DNA from: Neolewinella antarctica | Lineage (GTDB): Bacteria; Bacteroidota; Bacteroidia; Chitinophagales; Saprospiraceae | Assembly: GCF_011927835.1 (NCBI RefSeq) | Contig: NZ_JAATJH010000001.1 | Location: 759,104 to 823,103, forward strand | Direction: 5' to 3' | DNA length: 64,000 bases | Shown here: one piece after another, positions 1-10,451 of the stretch | How positions within the stretch are numbered: the stretch's first letter is position 1 | Layout of the letters: each line of letters starts with the position of its first letter | Program-made: the position numbers and the translations under genes | Notes under the pieces: generated by a model | Databases searched by the model: none | Told to the model about the DNA's origin: nothing | What the model saw: only the letters and a program-made list of their open reading frames with translations

Positions 1-1
1 G

Positions 2-67
2 GTGAAAGATTACTACACCACTTGTTGTTACGCATTAGTTCGCGCCGCGCAAGCCGGTGAAAATTAG
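2..67 (+). CDS. possible 3' end of a gene entering from the left
   Basis: An open frame enters from the left edge and stops with TAG at 65-67. The 21 visible codons read plausibly as the C-terminus of a protein (ending AAQAGEN). The family cannot be recognised from so short a piece, and this could be chance. Confidence 0.25.
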   Translation: MKDYYTTCCYALVRAAQAGEN

Positions 68-121
68 GGGCGCGGCCGTAGAAGCAAAGAAGCTTGGTGA
101 AGAGCAAAAGTGATTGGCTCC

Positions 122-853
122 TTACTTCAAGTCAAAAAGGTCCACCACCCCCGGGTACCGGTCTACCTCGAACCCTTCGGCAAACTCAAAATTGGCCTCC
201 CGGGCAAAGCTGCGCGCCTTGGCTTCGATAAAGGCCATGAAGTCCGCCCCGCTGATCGGCGTTTTTACCTGCTCGGCGAACTCCCCCATTTTGTGGTCGT
301 CGAACTGGCTTTCGTAGCACCGGATGATGTCCATCTTCTTGGCTAGGTAGCCGGAGATGTCCACGACAAAGTCCGGTTTGCGGTTCCGATCCTGAATGTA
401 ATGGTAGACGTTGTCCGGCCGGTGCTTCCCCTGCGGTTTGCCGTTGTCGTCGGTAGTTCCAATTTTAATCAGCCCGCTGTAAAAACACGCGTCGGAAGTT
501 AGCTTGGCGGCGCGGCCGTGGTCGGGGTGGCGATCGGCGAGCGCGTTGGTCAACACAATTTTGGGCGTGCAGCGGCGCAGCACCCGGACAATCTTAATAA
601 TGTTCTCCTGACTGTACTCCATGAAGCCGTCGGGCATGTCCAGGTTCTCCCGGAACCTCGCACCGATTTTGACCGCAGCGTTGTTTGCCTCCCGTGTGCG
701 AATGTCCGCGCTTCCGCGTGAACCGAGTTCACCACGGGTAAGGTCCAGCATACCAACGGAATAACCCAGGTCGATGTGCCGCAGCAAGGTACCTGAAATG
801 GCTAGTTCGATATCGTCGGGGTGTACGCCAATGGCGAGAATGTCAACGTGCAT
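122..853 (-). CDS. bshB1: bacillithiol biosynthesis deacetylase BshB1
   Basis: This 243-residue protein belongs to the LmbE/PIG-L zinc deacetylase family. It deacetylates GlcNAc-malate to GlcN-malate, the second step of bacillithiol synthesis, in the cytoplasm. The metal-binding HPDD motif is at residues 11-14 and a second motif, HPDH, at 109-112; the length is normal for BshB1. The start ATG lies 36 bp after the stop of the serine ammonia-lyase gene on the same strand, so the two may be co-transcribed. The BshB1 subtype rather than a generic LmbE protein is inferred from the close fit to Bacteroidota BshB1 (the GELGSRG and DGFMEYSQEN segments). Confidence 0.9.
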   Translation of the reverse strand: MHVDILAIGVHPDDIELAISGTLLRHIDLGYSVGMLDLTRGELGSRGSADIRTREANNAAVKIGARFRENLDMPDGFMEYSQENIIKIVRVLRRCTPKIVLTNALADRHPDHGRAAKLTSDACFYSGLIKIGTTDDNGKPQGKHRPDNVYHYIQDRNRKPDFVVDISGYLAKKMDIIRCYESQFDDHKMGEFAEQVKTPISGADFMAFIEAKARSFAREANFEFAEGFEVDRYPGVVDLFDLK

Positions 854-889
854 AGTATTTATTTTTGGAGGTACGGAAGCGGAGAGAGG

Positions 890-2290
890 TTAGCATTCCG
901 GGCGCGCTACGGGGATGTTAAAAGCCAAACCGCCCTCACTTGTTTCTTTGTACTTCGTGTTCATGGCCTTCGCCGTGTGCCACATGGTGCGGATCACGGT
1001 GTCGATGCTGACCAAAGAATCCGCGGGGTTACCGGACAAGGCCAGGTTCGCCGCCGTAATTGCCTTCATCGCGCCCATTGCGTTGCGCTCGATGCAGGGG
1101 ATTTGTACCAACCCGCCGACGGGGTCGCAAGTCAGACCGAGGTGGTGTTCCATCGCGATTTCGGCGGCCATCAGCACTTGCGCCGGGCTTCCGCCCAGGA
1201 CTTGCGTTAGCCCGGCGGCCGCCATGCTGGAACTCACGCCGATCTCCGCCTGGCAGCCACCCACCGCCGCCGATATAGTCGCGCCCTTTTTGAACAGACT
1301 TCCCACCTCCCCTGCAACGAGTAGAAATTCTTCGATCCGGGGTTCATCGTAGTCCGTGCAAAAGAAATCGTAGTACAGTAGCACCGCCGGGATTACCCCC
1401 GCCGCGCCGTTCGTAGGCCCCGTGACGATGCGGCCCATCGCCGCGTTTTCTTCGTTGACGGCCAGGGCAAAACAGCTGATCCACTGGTTAATTCGGTTGA
1501 AGCTCTGGTAGCTATTGCGAATCAGCTTTTCCCAACGCTCCGGGCTATCGAACGACTTACCGTCGAGTAAGTCGGCGTTGATCGCTTTGGCGCGCCGCAC
1601 GACGTTGAGCCCGCCCGGTAAAATCCCCCCGGTGACGCAGCCACGGTAGACGGCCTGCTTCATGGTCGTGAATAGCTCTAGTAGTTTGGCGCTGACTTCC
1701 TCGCCGCTCCGTAGGCTCTCTTCGTTCGCGCGGACCACCCCGGCGATCGACATTCCCGTGGTACCGACGTGGCGCATAATGTCCGCCCCCTTCGCAATCG
1801 GATAGGGTAGCCTAATCTTTTTGCCCTTCAGTGGTGCCCCGGAGCGCTGAATGAAGCCCCCACCCACGCTTGCGTAACGGACGGAGTGCACGATTACGCC
1901 GGCTTTGTAAACCGTAAAAATGAGCGTATTCGGGTGCGCGTCGTGGTTTTCGTTGGTAAAAATGAGGTTCTCCCGCTCGCTGAACACGACTGAATTGCCG
2001 TTTAAATCAAGCGTCATGCACTCCGCTAGTTCGCGGACGTAGTCGGCAATCTTCGTCGTGTCCACCGTAATCGGATCGTGGCCCAGCAGACCCATGATGA
2101 TGGCGACGTCGGTCGCGTGGCCGTGGCCCGTCTTGGACAGAGAGCCGTAGAGCTTGATTTCAATTTGGTCGACGGGCAGGTCGGGCAGGGTTTGCACGAA
2201 ATCCTGCGCGGCTTTCCACGGGCCGATGGTGTGCGAACTGGAAGGACCGACGCCGATCTTGAAAATATCGAATACGCTAATGGCGGGCAT
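890..2290 (-). CDS. sdaA: L-serine ammonia-lyase, single-chain iron-sulfur type
   Basis: This 466-residue enzyme deaminates L-serine to pyruvate and ammonia. It is the fused form with an N-terminal beta domain (GPSSSHT near residue 15) followed by the alpha catalytic domain. The alpha domain carries the GPTNGAAGV motif and three cysteines in [14 protein letters not shown] and QIPCIER, which in characterised homologues hold a 4Fe-4S cluster that binds substrate directly. It is cytoplasmic and of usual length. It lies directly upstream of bshB1 on the same strand. A promoter-like TATCTTTG sits about 36 bp before the start. Confidence 0.95.
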   Translation of the reverse strand: MPAISVFDIFKIGVGPSSSHTIGPWKAAQDFVQTLPDLPVDQIEIKLYGSLSKTGHGHATDVAIIMGLLGHDPITVDTTKIADYVRELAECMTLDLNGNSVVFSERENLIFTNENHDAHPNTLIFTVYKAGVIVHSVRYASVGGGFIQRSGAPLKGKKIRLPYPIAKGADIMRHVGTTGMSIAGVVRANEESLRSGEEVSAKLLELFTTMKQAVYRGCVTGGILPGGLNVVRRAKAINADLLDGKSFDSPERWEKLIRNSYQSFNRINQWISCFALAVNEENAAMGRIVTGPTNGAAGVIPAVLLYYDFFCTDYDEPRIEEFLLVAGEVGSLFKKGATISAAVGGCQAEIGVSSSMAAAGLTQVLGGSPAQVLMAAEIAMEHHLGLTCDPVGGLVQIPCIERNAMGAMKAITAANLALSGNPADSLVSIDTVIRTMWHTAKAMNTKYKETSEGGLAFNIPVARPEC

Positions 2291-2325
2291 GGTGGACTTG
2301 GTTTTGTGGTTGGTTGGGGGCGGAC

Positions 2326-2333
2326 CAAAGATA
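2326..2333 (-). promoter_or_regulatory. putative -7 box for the serine ammonia-lyase gene
   Basis: On the minus strand this reads TATCTTTG, a perfect fit to the Bacteroidota -7 consensus TAnnTTTG. A TTTG at 2358-2361 is a possible -33 box, although the 24-nt spacing is slightly long. Confidence 0.4.
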
Positions 2334-2418
2334 CGCGCTTCCGGTACAGGCTGCTTCCAAAACGTACCGAGACTTTTTACGGACGCGGTACTACCTTAGC
2401 CAGTCCAAAAACTAGCGT

Positions 2419-3978
<1,560 letters not shown>

Positions 3979-4023
3979 TTTATGGTTGCTGACGCGGATT
4001 GCGGCGACAAAGCAAAAAATAGC

Positions 4024-4043
4024 GGGCGCGGTCGCGGGTGCAA
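4024..4043 (-). repeat. dispersed GC-rich element, intergenic
   Basis: A perfect 20/20 match to the core, read on the minus strand. It is flanked by TAATTGGGG, as in the copy at 7112-7131, which suggests the element is longer than the core. It lies between converging genes. Confidence 0.8.
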
Positions 4044-4067
4044 GGTAATTGGGGCAAGCTAAGCGAC

Positions 4068-4086
4068 TGACCGACCGACCGACCGC
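4068..4086. repeat. tetranucleotide tandem repeat (GACC)4
   Basis: Four head-to-tail GACC units lie in the intergenic space between the dispersed element and the terminator. This is a simple sequence repeat that may vary in copy number. Confidence 0.6.
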
Positions 4087-4093
4087 CAAAAAG

Positions 4094-4126
4094 AACGGGG
4101 TAGCAACAACTTGTCGCTACCCCGTT
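4094..4126. terminator. bidirectional intrinsic terminator
   Basis: A perfect 11-bp stem (AACGGGGTAGC paired with GCTACCCCGTT) with an 11-nt loop lies between the converging amidohydrolase and FG-GAP genes. A-rich sequence on the left and TTT on the right fit termination in both directions. Confidence 0.75.
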
Positions 4127-4143
4127 TCACTTTACAGAATTGT

Positions 4144-5574
4144 TCAGCGCTTGAATACCTTGCGGGTACCGTACGTGCCGCCTTCCAGGCTGAACTTGAG
4201 TACGTAAACACCGGGGGTAAAAGCGCTCATGTCCACCTGATGCAGGTTATCCGTCTGTACCGATACGTTCCGGCCAAATGCGTCCAGTACTTGAATGGAA
4301 GTAAGGGCGTGGTCGGTCTGGATGTTGACCGTGCTGGTGGCTGGGTTCGGGTACACTTGCAGGTTTAAATCTACCGCGCGATCACGGGTGCTTACCACCG
4401 TTCTGTTTTTGTAGTACAGGCCACCGGATCCTGTGAACACGAGTAAGTCCGGCTTGCCGTCACCGTCCAGGTCCGCTACTACGGGGCGAGAGTTCACACC
4501 GTCGCCGTCGGACTGAGCAATGCCAAATGCGTTGACTACTTCGTCAGTAAACGCAGGCATAGTGGCCGTCCCAATATTCTCGAGGAATATGATTTGGTTG
4601 GTGTAAGTCGTAGAATCCTCATTGATTTCGGTTTCGAGCATACGCGTACCGATTAGATCGAGGTCACCGTCTTGGTCGATGTCGACCAAATCCGAATACC
4701 TCTCAAAAACGTCTAGATCGAGGCCGAAAGGGTCACCCACCGGCTCGGCAAAGGACACACTATCACGCACGGTAGTATTTTCAAAATAAAACGTACCGCT
4801 GGGGTTGACGCCACCGTCGGTACTTCCGTCAAGGTTAGGTCCGATAATGTCGAGGTCACCGTCGCCATCGATGTCTCCGAAAGACGGTTGCAAGCTGTTG
4901 AAGTCGGTGTTGGGTACTTCGAGGGAGAACGTATCCAATATACCCGCGGCAAACGTCGGTGCCACAGCGGTCCCCATATTTTCGTAGTAAACGGTTGCTT
5001 CATCACCGAAAACACCAGTACGATCATCCGATCCAAACCCCAAAAGATCTAGATCTCCGTCACTATCCAGGTCCACGACTGAAATAACCCTGATGTCTAA
5101 CGTGGGCTGAAACCCAAAAGGGTCTGTTTGCCTGGCCGCAAATTGGGGCAGCGTTGCAGAGCCAGTGTTCTCTTGGTAGAATAAGGAGGAAAGGACCGGG
5201 TCATCCTCTCCTACATATTCGTAGAGGGTAGTGATGAGATCTAGGTCACCATCTCCGTCCAAGTCAGCGAAAACAGGATTATTGTAGTTATTAGACACGC
5301 CAATATCAGCATCAATCCCGAACGGATTGGTCACGGGCGCTTCGAAAACCTGCGCCTGCGCGACCGTGGCGCCGGCGAGCAAAAAGATACCGGTGCCGAG
5401 GACGCGCCGTACCTGGGTGCCGCCGATGCGGGGAAGCAACCGACTGGCCAGTGATTTGAGCTTAGCGAGGTTGTCGGCGGAAATACGCTGGCCGTTGGCT
5501 TGAAGCCGGGTTAATCGCTTAGAGAGGTAAGCCAACTGACGTCGCTGGCGGGCATAGTGGTAACGTAATTTCAT
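4144..5574 (-). CDS. FG-GAP repeat protein with T9SS sorting tail and extended N-terminus
   Basis: This 476-residue secreted protein has at least five FG-GAP/VCBS-type calcium-binding repeats, each with a DxDxDGDxD-like core (for example DLDGDGDLDL and DIDQDGDLDL), predicted to form a beta-propeller. The last 80 or so residues are a type A T9SS sorting domain (VYPNPATSTVNIQ and a basic end KVFKR), which directs export across the outer membrane. The N-terminus is odd. An Arg/Lys-rich segment of about 55 residues precedes the hydrophobic signal core, with likely cleavage near residue 74 (AQA). Function beyond surface or extracellular location is unknown. Confidence 0.88.
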   Translation of the reverse strand: MKLRYHYARQRRQLAYLSKRLTRLQANGQRISADNLAKLKSLASRLLPRIGGTQVRRVLGTGIFLLAGATVAQAQVFEAPVTNPFGIDADIGVSNNYNNPVFADLDGDGDLDLITTLYEYVGEDDPVLSSLFYQENTGSATLPQFAARQTDPFGFQPTLDIRVISVVDLDSDGDLDLLGFGSDDRTGVFGDEATVYYENMGTAVAPTFAAGILDTFSLEVPNTDFNSLQPSFGDIDGDGDLDIIGPNLDGSTDGGVNPSGTFYFENTTVRDSVSFAEPVGDPFGLDLDVFERYSDLVDIDQDGDLDLIGTRMLETEINEDSTTYTNQIIFLENIGTATMPAFTDEVVNAFGIAQSDGDGVNSRPVVADLDGDGKPDLLVFTGSGGLYYKNRTVVSTRDRAVDLNLQVYPNPATSTVNIQTDHALTSIQVLDAFGRNVSVQTDNLHQVDMSAFTPGVYVLKFSLEGGTYGTRKVFKR

Positions 5575-5742
5575 AAAGAATTAGAGAGGGGACAGCTAGT
5601 AGGGTGTGAATTAGGTGTCCGGATTAAAAAATCACAACTGAGTTGCTTGGATACACCTTAAAATTACTTCGTACACATCGAATAGACAACATTTCCTGGT
5701 GATTTCGTGCGGCCGAAAAGTATTTCAAGCAATTTACTGTTT

Positions 5743-6813
5743 CTACGCCTTCAATTTACGCCAGTAGGTAGCAGTCGGCGCTGAGAGCCCAGCCTTGTGG
5801 TCGTCGGTCAGGGTATTGAGCACGTTGACGCGTCTCTTGCCCGCCAGCACGTGAACGTCGTAAATTTCATCCACCGAGCTAGCGTACGTCAACTCCCCCA
5901 CCCGGGCACCGGTTGGCAGGTGGATAACGACAATTCCGGCACGATCCGCCTCCTTGGCGAAGGCCAGTTTTCCGAAGGTGCTACTATTTTTTCGCAGCTT
6001 GGACAGGCCGACGAACAGGTAATCCCCGGCTTTAGACATGCCCCTCACGAAACCACCGATCTTACAAACTACCGTCACCGCTCCGCTAGCCAGATCAACC
6101 TCACAAACTTCTCCTTTCGCCGTTTGCAGGACGTACAGCCGCCCGTCGTAAATACGCGGAGAATGCGGCATTCCTAAACCACCGACGATCGTTTCGCCCG
6201 AATCCACGTCCAGTAGCACCCCCGTTTTGGTGACGTTCGGTCGCCAGCCGACCGGCATGTTGGTCTCGCTAAACGCCGTAGCGTAAGCCGGCTTTCCGTT
6301 GCGCATGGCCATACCGTTCAGGTGGCAGCGATCCTCACCGGCCAGCTTGTCGATGAAGCGGGGTTGCCAGACCGGGGTAAAACTGTAGCGGTCATCCAGC
6401 TTGACCAGGCAGCTGAAGCGGGTATTTACGGCGTACAGGCTAGTGCCACCGTCACCGAAATTAAGGTCGTGAATATCCAGGTCTCCGGTGTGGTAGGTCG
6501 CCCTGGGTAGGTAGAGTGCATCGTACTTTCCGGGGCCTTTCGGATAGAACTGCGCGAGCTCGCCGGAGTTGGCGAGCACGACTACTTCGTCCCGGCAGGC
6601 GATTGCTAAGCGGTCCGTTTCCAGATCCTCGGCAATCCCCATGGGCTTAGGGAAGCTCCTCGGTAGTTGGATGATCCGCTCCTCGTCGGGCGCCGATAAC
6701 AGGATCACCTTTCCCGCCTGGTAAGTCGACAGGGCGATTGTAACTCCTAACTGGTGCAGCAATTCGGGTAACTGGGCGGTGTGGCGTAGAGCAAAGGGCG
6801 GGGCGGGTTGCAT
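5743..6813 (-). CDS. TIGR03032 family protein (six-bladed propeller-like)
   Basis: This 356-residue protein matches the TIGR03032 family: an N-terminal FALRHTAQLPELLHQL segment, then STYQAGKVILL, HLNGMAMR and the YDVHVLAG-type closing region. Members are predicted beta-propellers of unknown function, often linked to tetratricopeptide or sulfotransferase-like proteins elsewhere. There is no signal peptide, so it is probably cytoplasmic. It is a single-gene unit with a TAATTTTG promoter-like box about 17 bp before the start. Confidence 0.8.
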   Translation of the reverse strand: MQPAPPFALRHTAQLPELLHQLGVTIALSTYQAGKVILLSAPDEERIIQLPRSFPKPMGIAEDLETDRLAIACRDEVVVLANSGELAQFYPKGPGKYDALYLPRATYHTGDLDIHDLNFGDGGTSLYAVNTRFSCLVKLDDRYSFTPVWQPRFIDKLAGEDRCHLNGMAMRNGKPAYATAFSETNMPVGWRPNVTKTGVLLDVDSGETIVGGLGMPHSPRIYDGRLYVLQTAKGEVCEVDLASGAVTVVCKIGGFVRGMSKAGDYLFVGLSKLRKNSSTFGKLAFAKEADRAGIVVIHLPTGARVGELTYASSVDEIYDVHVLAGKRRVNVLNTLTDDHKAGLSAPTATYWRKLKA

Positions 6814-6829
6814 GGACGTGTTTGAACGG

Positions 6830-6837
6830 CAAAATTA
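6830..6837 (-). promoter_or_regulatory. putative -7 box for the TIGR03032 gene
   Basis: It reads TAATTTTG on the minus strand, a fit to TAnnTTTG. No clear -33 box was seen. Confidence 0.4.
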
Positions 6838-6967
6838 AGTAGTGCAGCGGAATATGTCCGTTCCTAAAGTGGCGGCACGGCCAGCGACAGCCCACGACAG
6901 TATCCTTCGGGGCTGCGTTTAAAATCCCCGCCGCCCTCCCCACTCAAAATTTTTGTCCCTTGAAACC

Positions 6968-6987
6968 CTGCACCCGCGTCCGCGCCC
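6968..6987 (+). repeat. dispersed GC-rich element, intergenic
   Basis: A 19/20 match to the core on the plus strand (first base C). It forms an inverted pair with the copy at 7112-7131. Confidence 0.75.
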
Positions 6988-7111
6988 ACTACTTTTCCCG
7001 TCGGAGCTGAAGGCCTAGCGATTGGGCACCAAACTCTTATTCGACTTTAAAATAAGTGGTTCACGCGAAGGCATCAGCCGCCTACCGCCCATAGTCTACC
7101 CTGGTTAATTT

Positions 7112-7131
7112 TTGCGCGGTCGCGGGTGCAA
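7112..7131 (-). repeat. dispersed GC-rich element, intergenic
   Basis: An 18/20 match on the minus strand. It continues as AGTAATTGGGG on its promoter-like side, the same flank as the copy at 4024-4043. Confidence 0.75.
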
Positions 7132-7155
7132 AGTAATTGGGGAAGAAACAAAGTA

Positions 7156-7326
7156 CTACCCCAGAATGCACCACAGCGCGTAGATCATCCCCGGCACGAA
7201 AAACAATAGAGTAAGCACGACGCAGATCCAAAAGCGACCGGTGAGGCCCTCGTGAATGAAGACGCCCAGTGGTGGAATGAAAACAGCCGCAATGATTGCG
7301 ATGAGGTTAGAAGTTCCGGAAGCCAT
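7156..7326 (-). CDS. YqaE/Pmp3 family small membrane protein
   Basis: This 56-residue protein starts MASGTSNLIAIIAA and ends LWCILG. It has two hydrophobic segments separated by the hallmark FIPPLGVFIHEGL-type turn (PPLGV followed by GLTGRFWI), as in the Pmp3/YqaE proteolipid family of stress-induced inner-membrane proteins. The length is normal for the family. The gene is too short for usual cut-offs. It stands alone between the TIGR03032 and marC genes. The role is inferred only from the family (membrane potential or stress). Confidence 0.85.
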   Translation of the reverse strand: MASGTSNLIAIIAAVFIPPLGVFIHEGLTGRFWICVVLTLLFFVPGMIYALWCILG

Positions 7327-7543
7327 GTTGTAGTATTTTAAAGATTATCCTCCCCGAAGTCTACCGGGTGGGCCCAATCGGAACGCGTAATCCGTCACCC
7401 CGTGTTCGTTTCCGGGGTAAGTACGTACGACGGGGTCACGTAGTGGATGTGAGCACTGGACTTTTCCGCGGTAACTGGCGGATCAAACCACTCCTACCCT
7501 ACTTCGCTCCTCCCAACGACCACTGCATCTACGACCACACCCC

Positions 7544-8176
7544 CTACAACATGCTGCGCACCAAAGCAACGATGCCAGCGATGAGCATCTCGATGCCGAT
7601 ACTCATAACCAGGAAACCCATGATGCGGCTAAGGGCGGAAAGCCCCGTCCGCCCGAGCAGGCGATTCAGCGCCGGAGCAAGGCTGAGTACCAACCAAATG
7701 AGCAGCGCCATTACGAGGATCACCCCGATAATGACGCCCCGGCTGAGCCACTCGCCCTGGGCGGCGAACATACCGATGAGGAAAGAAATACTGCCGGGCC
7801 CGGACAGCATCGGCATGGCCATCGGGGTAAAACTAATGTCGTCCTTTTGCTGAGCTTCGGCCTCCATGTCGCCGTCCATGCGCCGCTCCTCGAATTTGGA
7901 ATTCAGCAAACCAAAACCGCTGTTGACGATGATCAGCCCGCCGGCAATACGCAACGCATTAAGGGTTATCCCGAAAAAAGAGAGAATGGCGGTACCGCCC
8001 AGAAAAAAGACGATCAAAATCAGCGCAAACCAGAGTGCCGTTTTACGTGCGGTAGCGTTGCGGTCCCGGCTACTCATGTCGCTCGACAGAGTCAAGTACA
8101 TCGGGATGGCCCCGAGGGGGTTGACGAGAGAGAAAAGGGAGCCCAGCGTGGCGAAAAATAAGCTTACGGTTAACAT
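7544..8176 (-). CDS. MarC family integral membrane protein
   Basis: This 210-residue protein has six predicted transmembrane helices and the MarC/UPF0056 signature near the N-terminus (LFSLVNPLGAIPMYL) with SGPGSISFLIG near the middle. MarC proteins are inner-membrane proteins without an established substrate; the old link to multiple antibiotic resistance has not held up in other bacteria. The length is typical. It is a single-gene unit with an imperfect -7-like box (GACCTTTG) shortly before the start. Confidence 0.88.
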   Translation of the reverse strand: MLTVSLFFATLGSLFSLVNPLGAIPMYLTLSSDMSSRDRNATARKTALWFALILIVFFLGGTAILSFFGITLNALRIAGGLIIVNSGFGLLNSKFEERRMDGDMEAEAQQKDDISFTPMAMPMLSGPGSISFLIGMFAAQGEWLSRGVIIGVILVMALLIWLVLSLAPALNRLLGRTGLSALSRIMGFLVMSIGIEMLIAGIVALVRSML

Positions 8177-8258
8177 GGCGGTCGGTTAGGGGCCGCAAAG
8201 GTCCGTAAAATTATGCTGCCCCGCTCAAGAAAATTACCACACTAAAGTTTTCCCGAGC

Positions 8259-10292
8259 CTACTCTTCCTCCTGCTTGTCGGGGTAAGCGATCCGAACGTT
8301 GTAAACACTCTTCATGATGGACTTGAACGTCATCCGGCAAACTTCCAATTCTTTAAACGTGAGTCCGCTTTTTTTCAGCTGACCGGATGTCACCTTACCC
8401 TGAATTATCTGGTCGATGAAGGCGTATAGTTCCTCCTCCGACGGTGATTTTAAGCTCTTACAGGCCGCTTCCACGCTATCGGCAATCATGAGGATCGTCT
8501 GCTCTTTGGTGGAAGGCCGGGGGCCTGGGTAACGGAAAGTAGCTTCTTCCGCTTCCCGCTCGGGGTGGTCCTTAACGTAGGTCAGGTAGAAATATTCCGC
8601 GCGGGTCGTGCCGTGGTGCGTCCGAATGAAGTCGATGATCACCTCCGGCAGACCAGCCTTACGGGCGAGTTTGGTTCCGTCGGCGACGTGGTTGATGATG
8701 ATGGCGGCGCTTTCCTTCGGACCAATTTTGTGGTGGGGGTTCGGGCCGTTCTGGTTCTCGATGAAGTAGCCCGGGTTTTCGATCTTGCCGATGTCGTGGT
8801 AAAGGGCGGCGGTCTTGACGAGTAGCGCATTGCCACCTACGGCCCGGGTGGCCTGCTCCGCCATGTTGGCTACGTTGAGCGAGTGTTGCCACGTTCCGGA
8901 AGCCTGGCGGGCTAGCCGCTGCAGCAAAGGTTGGTTCATGTCGCTGAGTTCCATCAGCGTAATGGGCGAAATAAAACCGAAAATCTTTCCAATGAGCGGA
9001 ATGAGTGGGTAGGCCAGTAAAACCAAAAACACGTTGCCGGCCAGCCAGCCGATCGTCACGTAATTCACCGTGCGCCAGGTTCCGCCCCGGAGCAACTCCA
9101 GCCCGATGTAACCAACGCAGTAGAACAAGAAAAGCACCGATAAGCTGCGGAAGTATTTCGTCATGTCCCGCGTGTCAACGTCGGTAACGATGACGACCAC
9201 CCCGGCCATAATGCTGAGGAAGGTAAACGTAAACCCGAGGCTCGTGAGAAAGCTGGCGATCAGTACCACAATCACGTGGACGAATAGCCCTAGCCGCTCG
9301 GTGAAGAAAATGCGGACAACAATCGGGACGATACAGAAAGGTATTACCCAAGCGCTGATTTCTGGCACCCCGTCCACGGCACGTACCAGCACCGCGTAGA
9401 GAACTGGCCACAGGAGAAGGAGGAGTAAATTCCCGGGCCTGCTGTAAACCCTGGGGAAATAGCGACGGAGGTACCAAAAGAGTAAAATGATGACGATGGC
9501 AATCTGAATCGCGAACCCACCGAACACCGACCAGAAGGAGGTCTGCGTCTTCATATTCGACTGGTAAACCGTCCGGTAACTAGCTAATTTTTGAAAGATC
9601 TGATCGGTTACCCGGTCTCCCTGGCCAATCATGAGTTCGCTTTCGCTGACCAGCCCGTCGTAGCGACTTACTCGTTGCCGGGCCAGTGTTCTGAGGCGCA
9701 CCGTGAGGGAATCGTTGTAGAAAACGTTGTGTTGGAACTTATTGTCGAGGAGGTTGAGCAAAAACTCCGGTGACTGCAGGTCCGTAAAGAACAAGCTATC
9801 TTCCAACCACTGTACGGCGTCCCCCGGGGTGTAGAACTGCGCAATCGTTTTCTCCTGTTGCTGGCTTCCGTTGATGGTCGTAACGACCGTCGCCATTCCG
9901 TTCATCTCGTCTTCCTCGCGGGCGTTAATAATCCCCTGACTGTATAATTTATCCAGCACCCGCAGTCCGTAGCGACGGTGACTGTCTGGCTGCCGCAGGA
10001 GGTCGAGGTTATCCTGACGCACGCGGGCGCTGTCGAGCGCGGTGGCGAATTCCCGGATGAACTGCTCCCGCGCCCGGCGGGCTACCTCGGGGCGGTATTC
10101 GTAGACGGGCGTCGCGTTTTCCTGGACTTGCTCCATATCGGCGAGCAAGGCATCGTTCGACTTTAATACCGGGATATCGTACGGCGCACGAAGATCCTCG
10201 TAGCGCCATATCTGCCCCCGCTCAAACTCAAAAGGAAAATTAAGCCGGTCGGGATAGAGCGCGCTGATGACCATCACGACGGTAAACCCCAT
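8259..10292 (-). CDS. HD-domain membrane phosphodiesterase, PgpH/7TMR-HD type
   Basis: This protein of at least 677 residues has an N-terminal membrane anchor, an extracytoplasmic 7TMR-HDED domain, a block of about seven transmembrane helices (residues 255-450) and a cytoplasmic HD domain with ALYHDIGKIENP. Characterised members (PgpH) hydrolyse cyclic di-AMP. The first ATG is at 10290-10292, inside the first membrane helix. The frame stays open upstream to a stop at 10374-10376 and encodes a Lys/Arg-rich leader (RSEKKKIKRAR...) typical of the family, but contains no ATG, GTG or TTG. An ATC at 10362-10364 is the best candidate start, giving about 24 more residues. Confidence 0.88.
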   Translation of the reverse strand: MGFTVVMVISALYPDRLNFPFEFERGQIWRYEDLRAPYDIPVLKSNDALLADMEQVQENATPVYEYRPEVARRAREQFIREFATALDSARVRQDNLDLLRQPDSHRRYGLRVLDKLYSQGIINAREEDEMNGMATVVTTINGSQQQEKTIAQFYTPGDAVQWLEDSLFFTDLQSPEFLLNLLDNKFQHNVFYNDSLTVRLRTLARQRVSRYDGLVSESELMIGQGDRVTDQIFQKLASYRTVYQSNMKTQTSFWSVFGGFAIQIAIVIILLFWYLRRYFPRVYSRPGNLLLLLLWPVLYAVLVRAVDGVPEISAWVIPFCIVPIVVRIFFTERLGLFVHVIVVLIASFLTSLGFTFTFLSIMAGVVVIVTDVDTRDMTKYFRSLSVLFLFYCVGYIGLELLRGGTWRTVNYVTIGWLAGNVFLVLLAYPLIPLIGKIFGFISPITLMELSDMNQPLLQRLARQASGTWQHSLNVANMAEQATRAVGGNALLVKTAALYHDIGKIENPGYFIENQNGPNPHHKIGPKESAAIIINHVADGTKLARKAGLPEVIIDFIRTHHGTTRAEYFYLTYVKDHPEREAEEATFRYPGPRPSTKEQTILMIADSVEAACKSLKSPSEEELYAFIDQIIQGKVTSGQLKKSGLTFKELEVCRMTFKSIMKSVYNVRIAYPDKQEEE

Positions 10293-10451
10293 TAACCACC
10301 GGGTGACCCGGCGGGAACTGGTACGAGCACGCTTAATCTTTTTCTTTTCGGAACGGAGGTCGATGGGTGGTGACTAATTGAGGGGCGTAATATACGGACA
10401 AGGTCGATTGCGAACCGGAGATCAGCGCCTGACTCGAAGAGCTAGACCAGG

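Larger units (their letters stand above)
6814..7155. other. intergenic region, no gene; two inverted copies of the dispersed element
   Basis: No credible coding frame is present. The region holds the TIGR03032 promoter-like box at 6830-6837 and copies of the GC-rich element at 6968-6987 (plus) and 7112-7131 (minus), which are inverted relative to each other. Confidence 0.7.
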
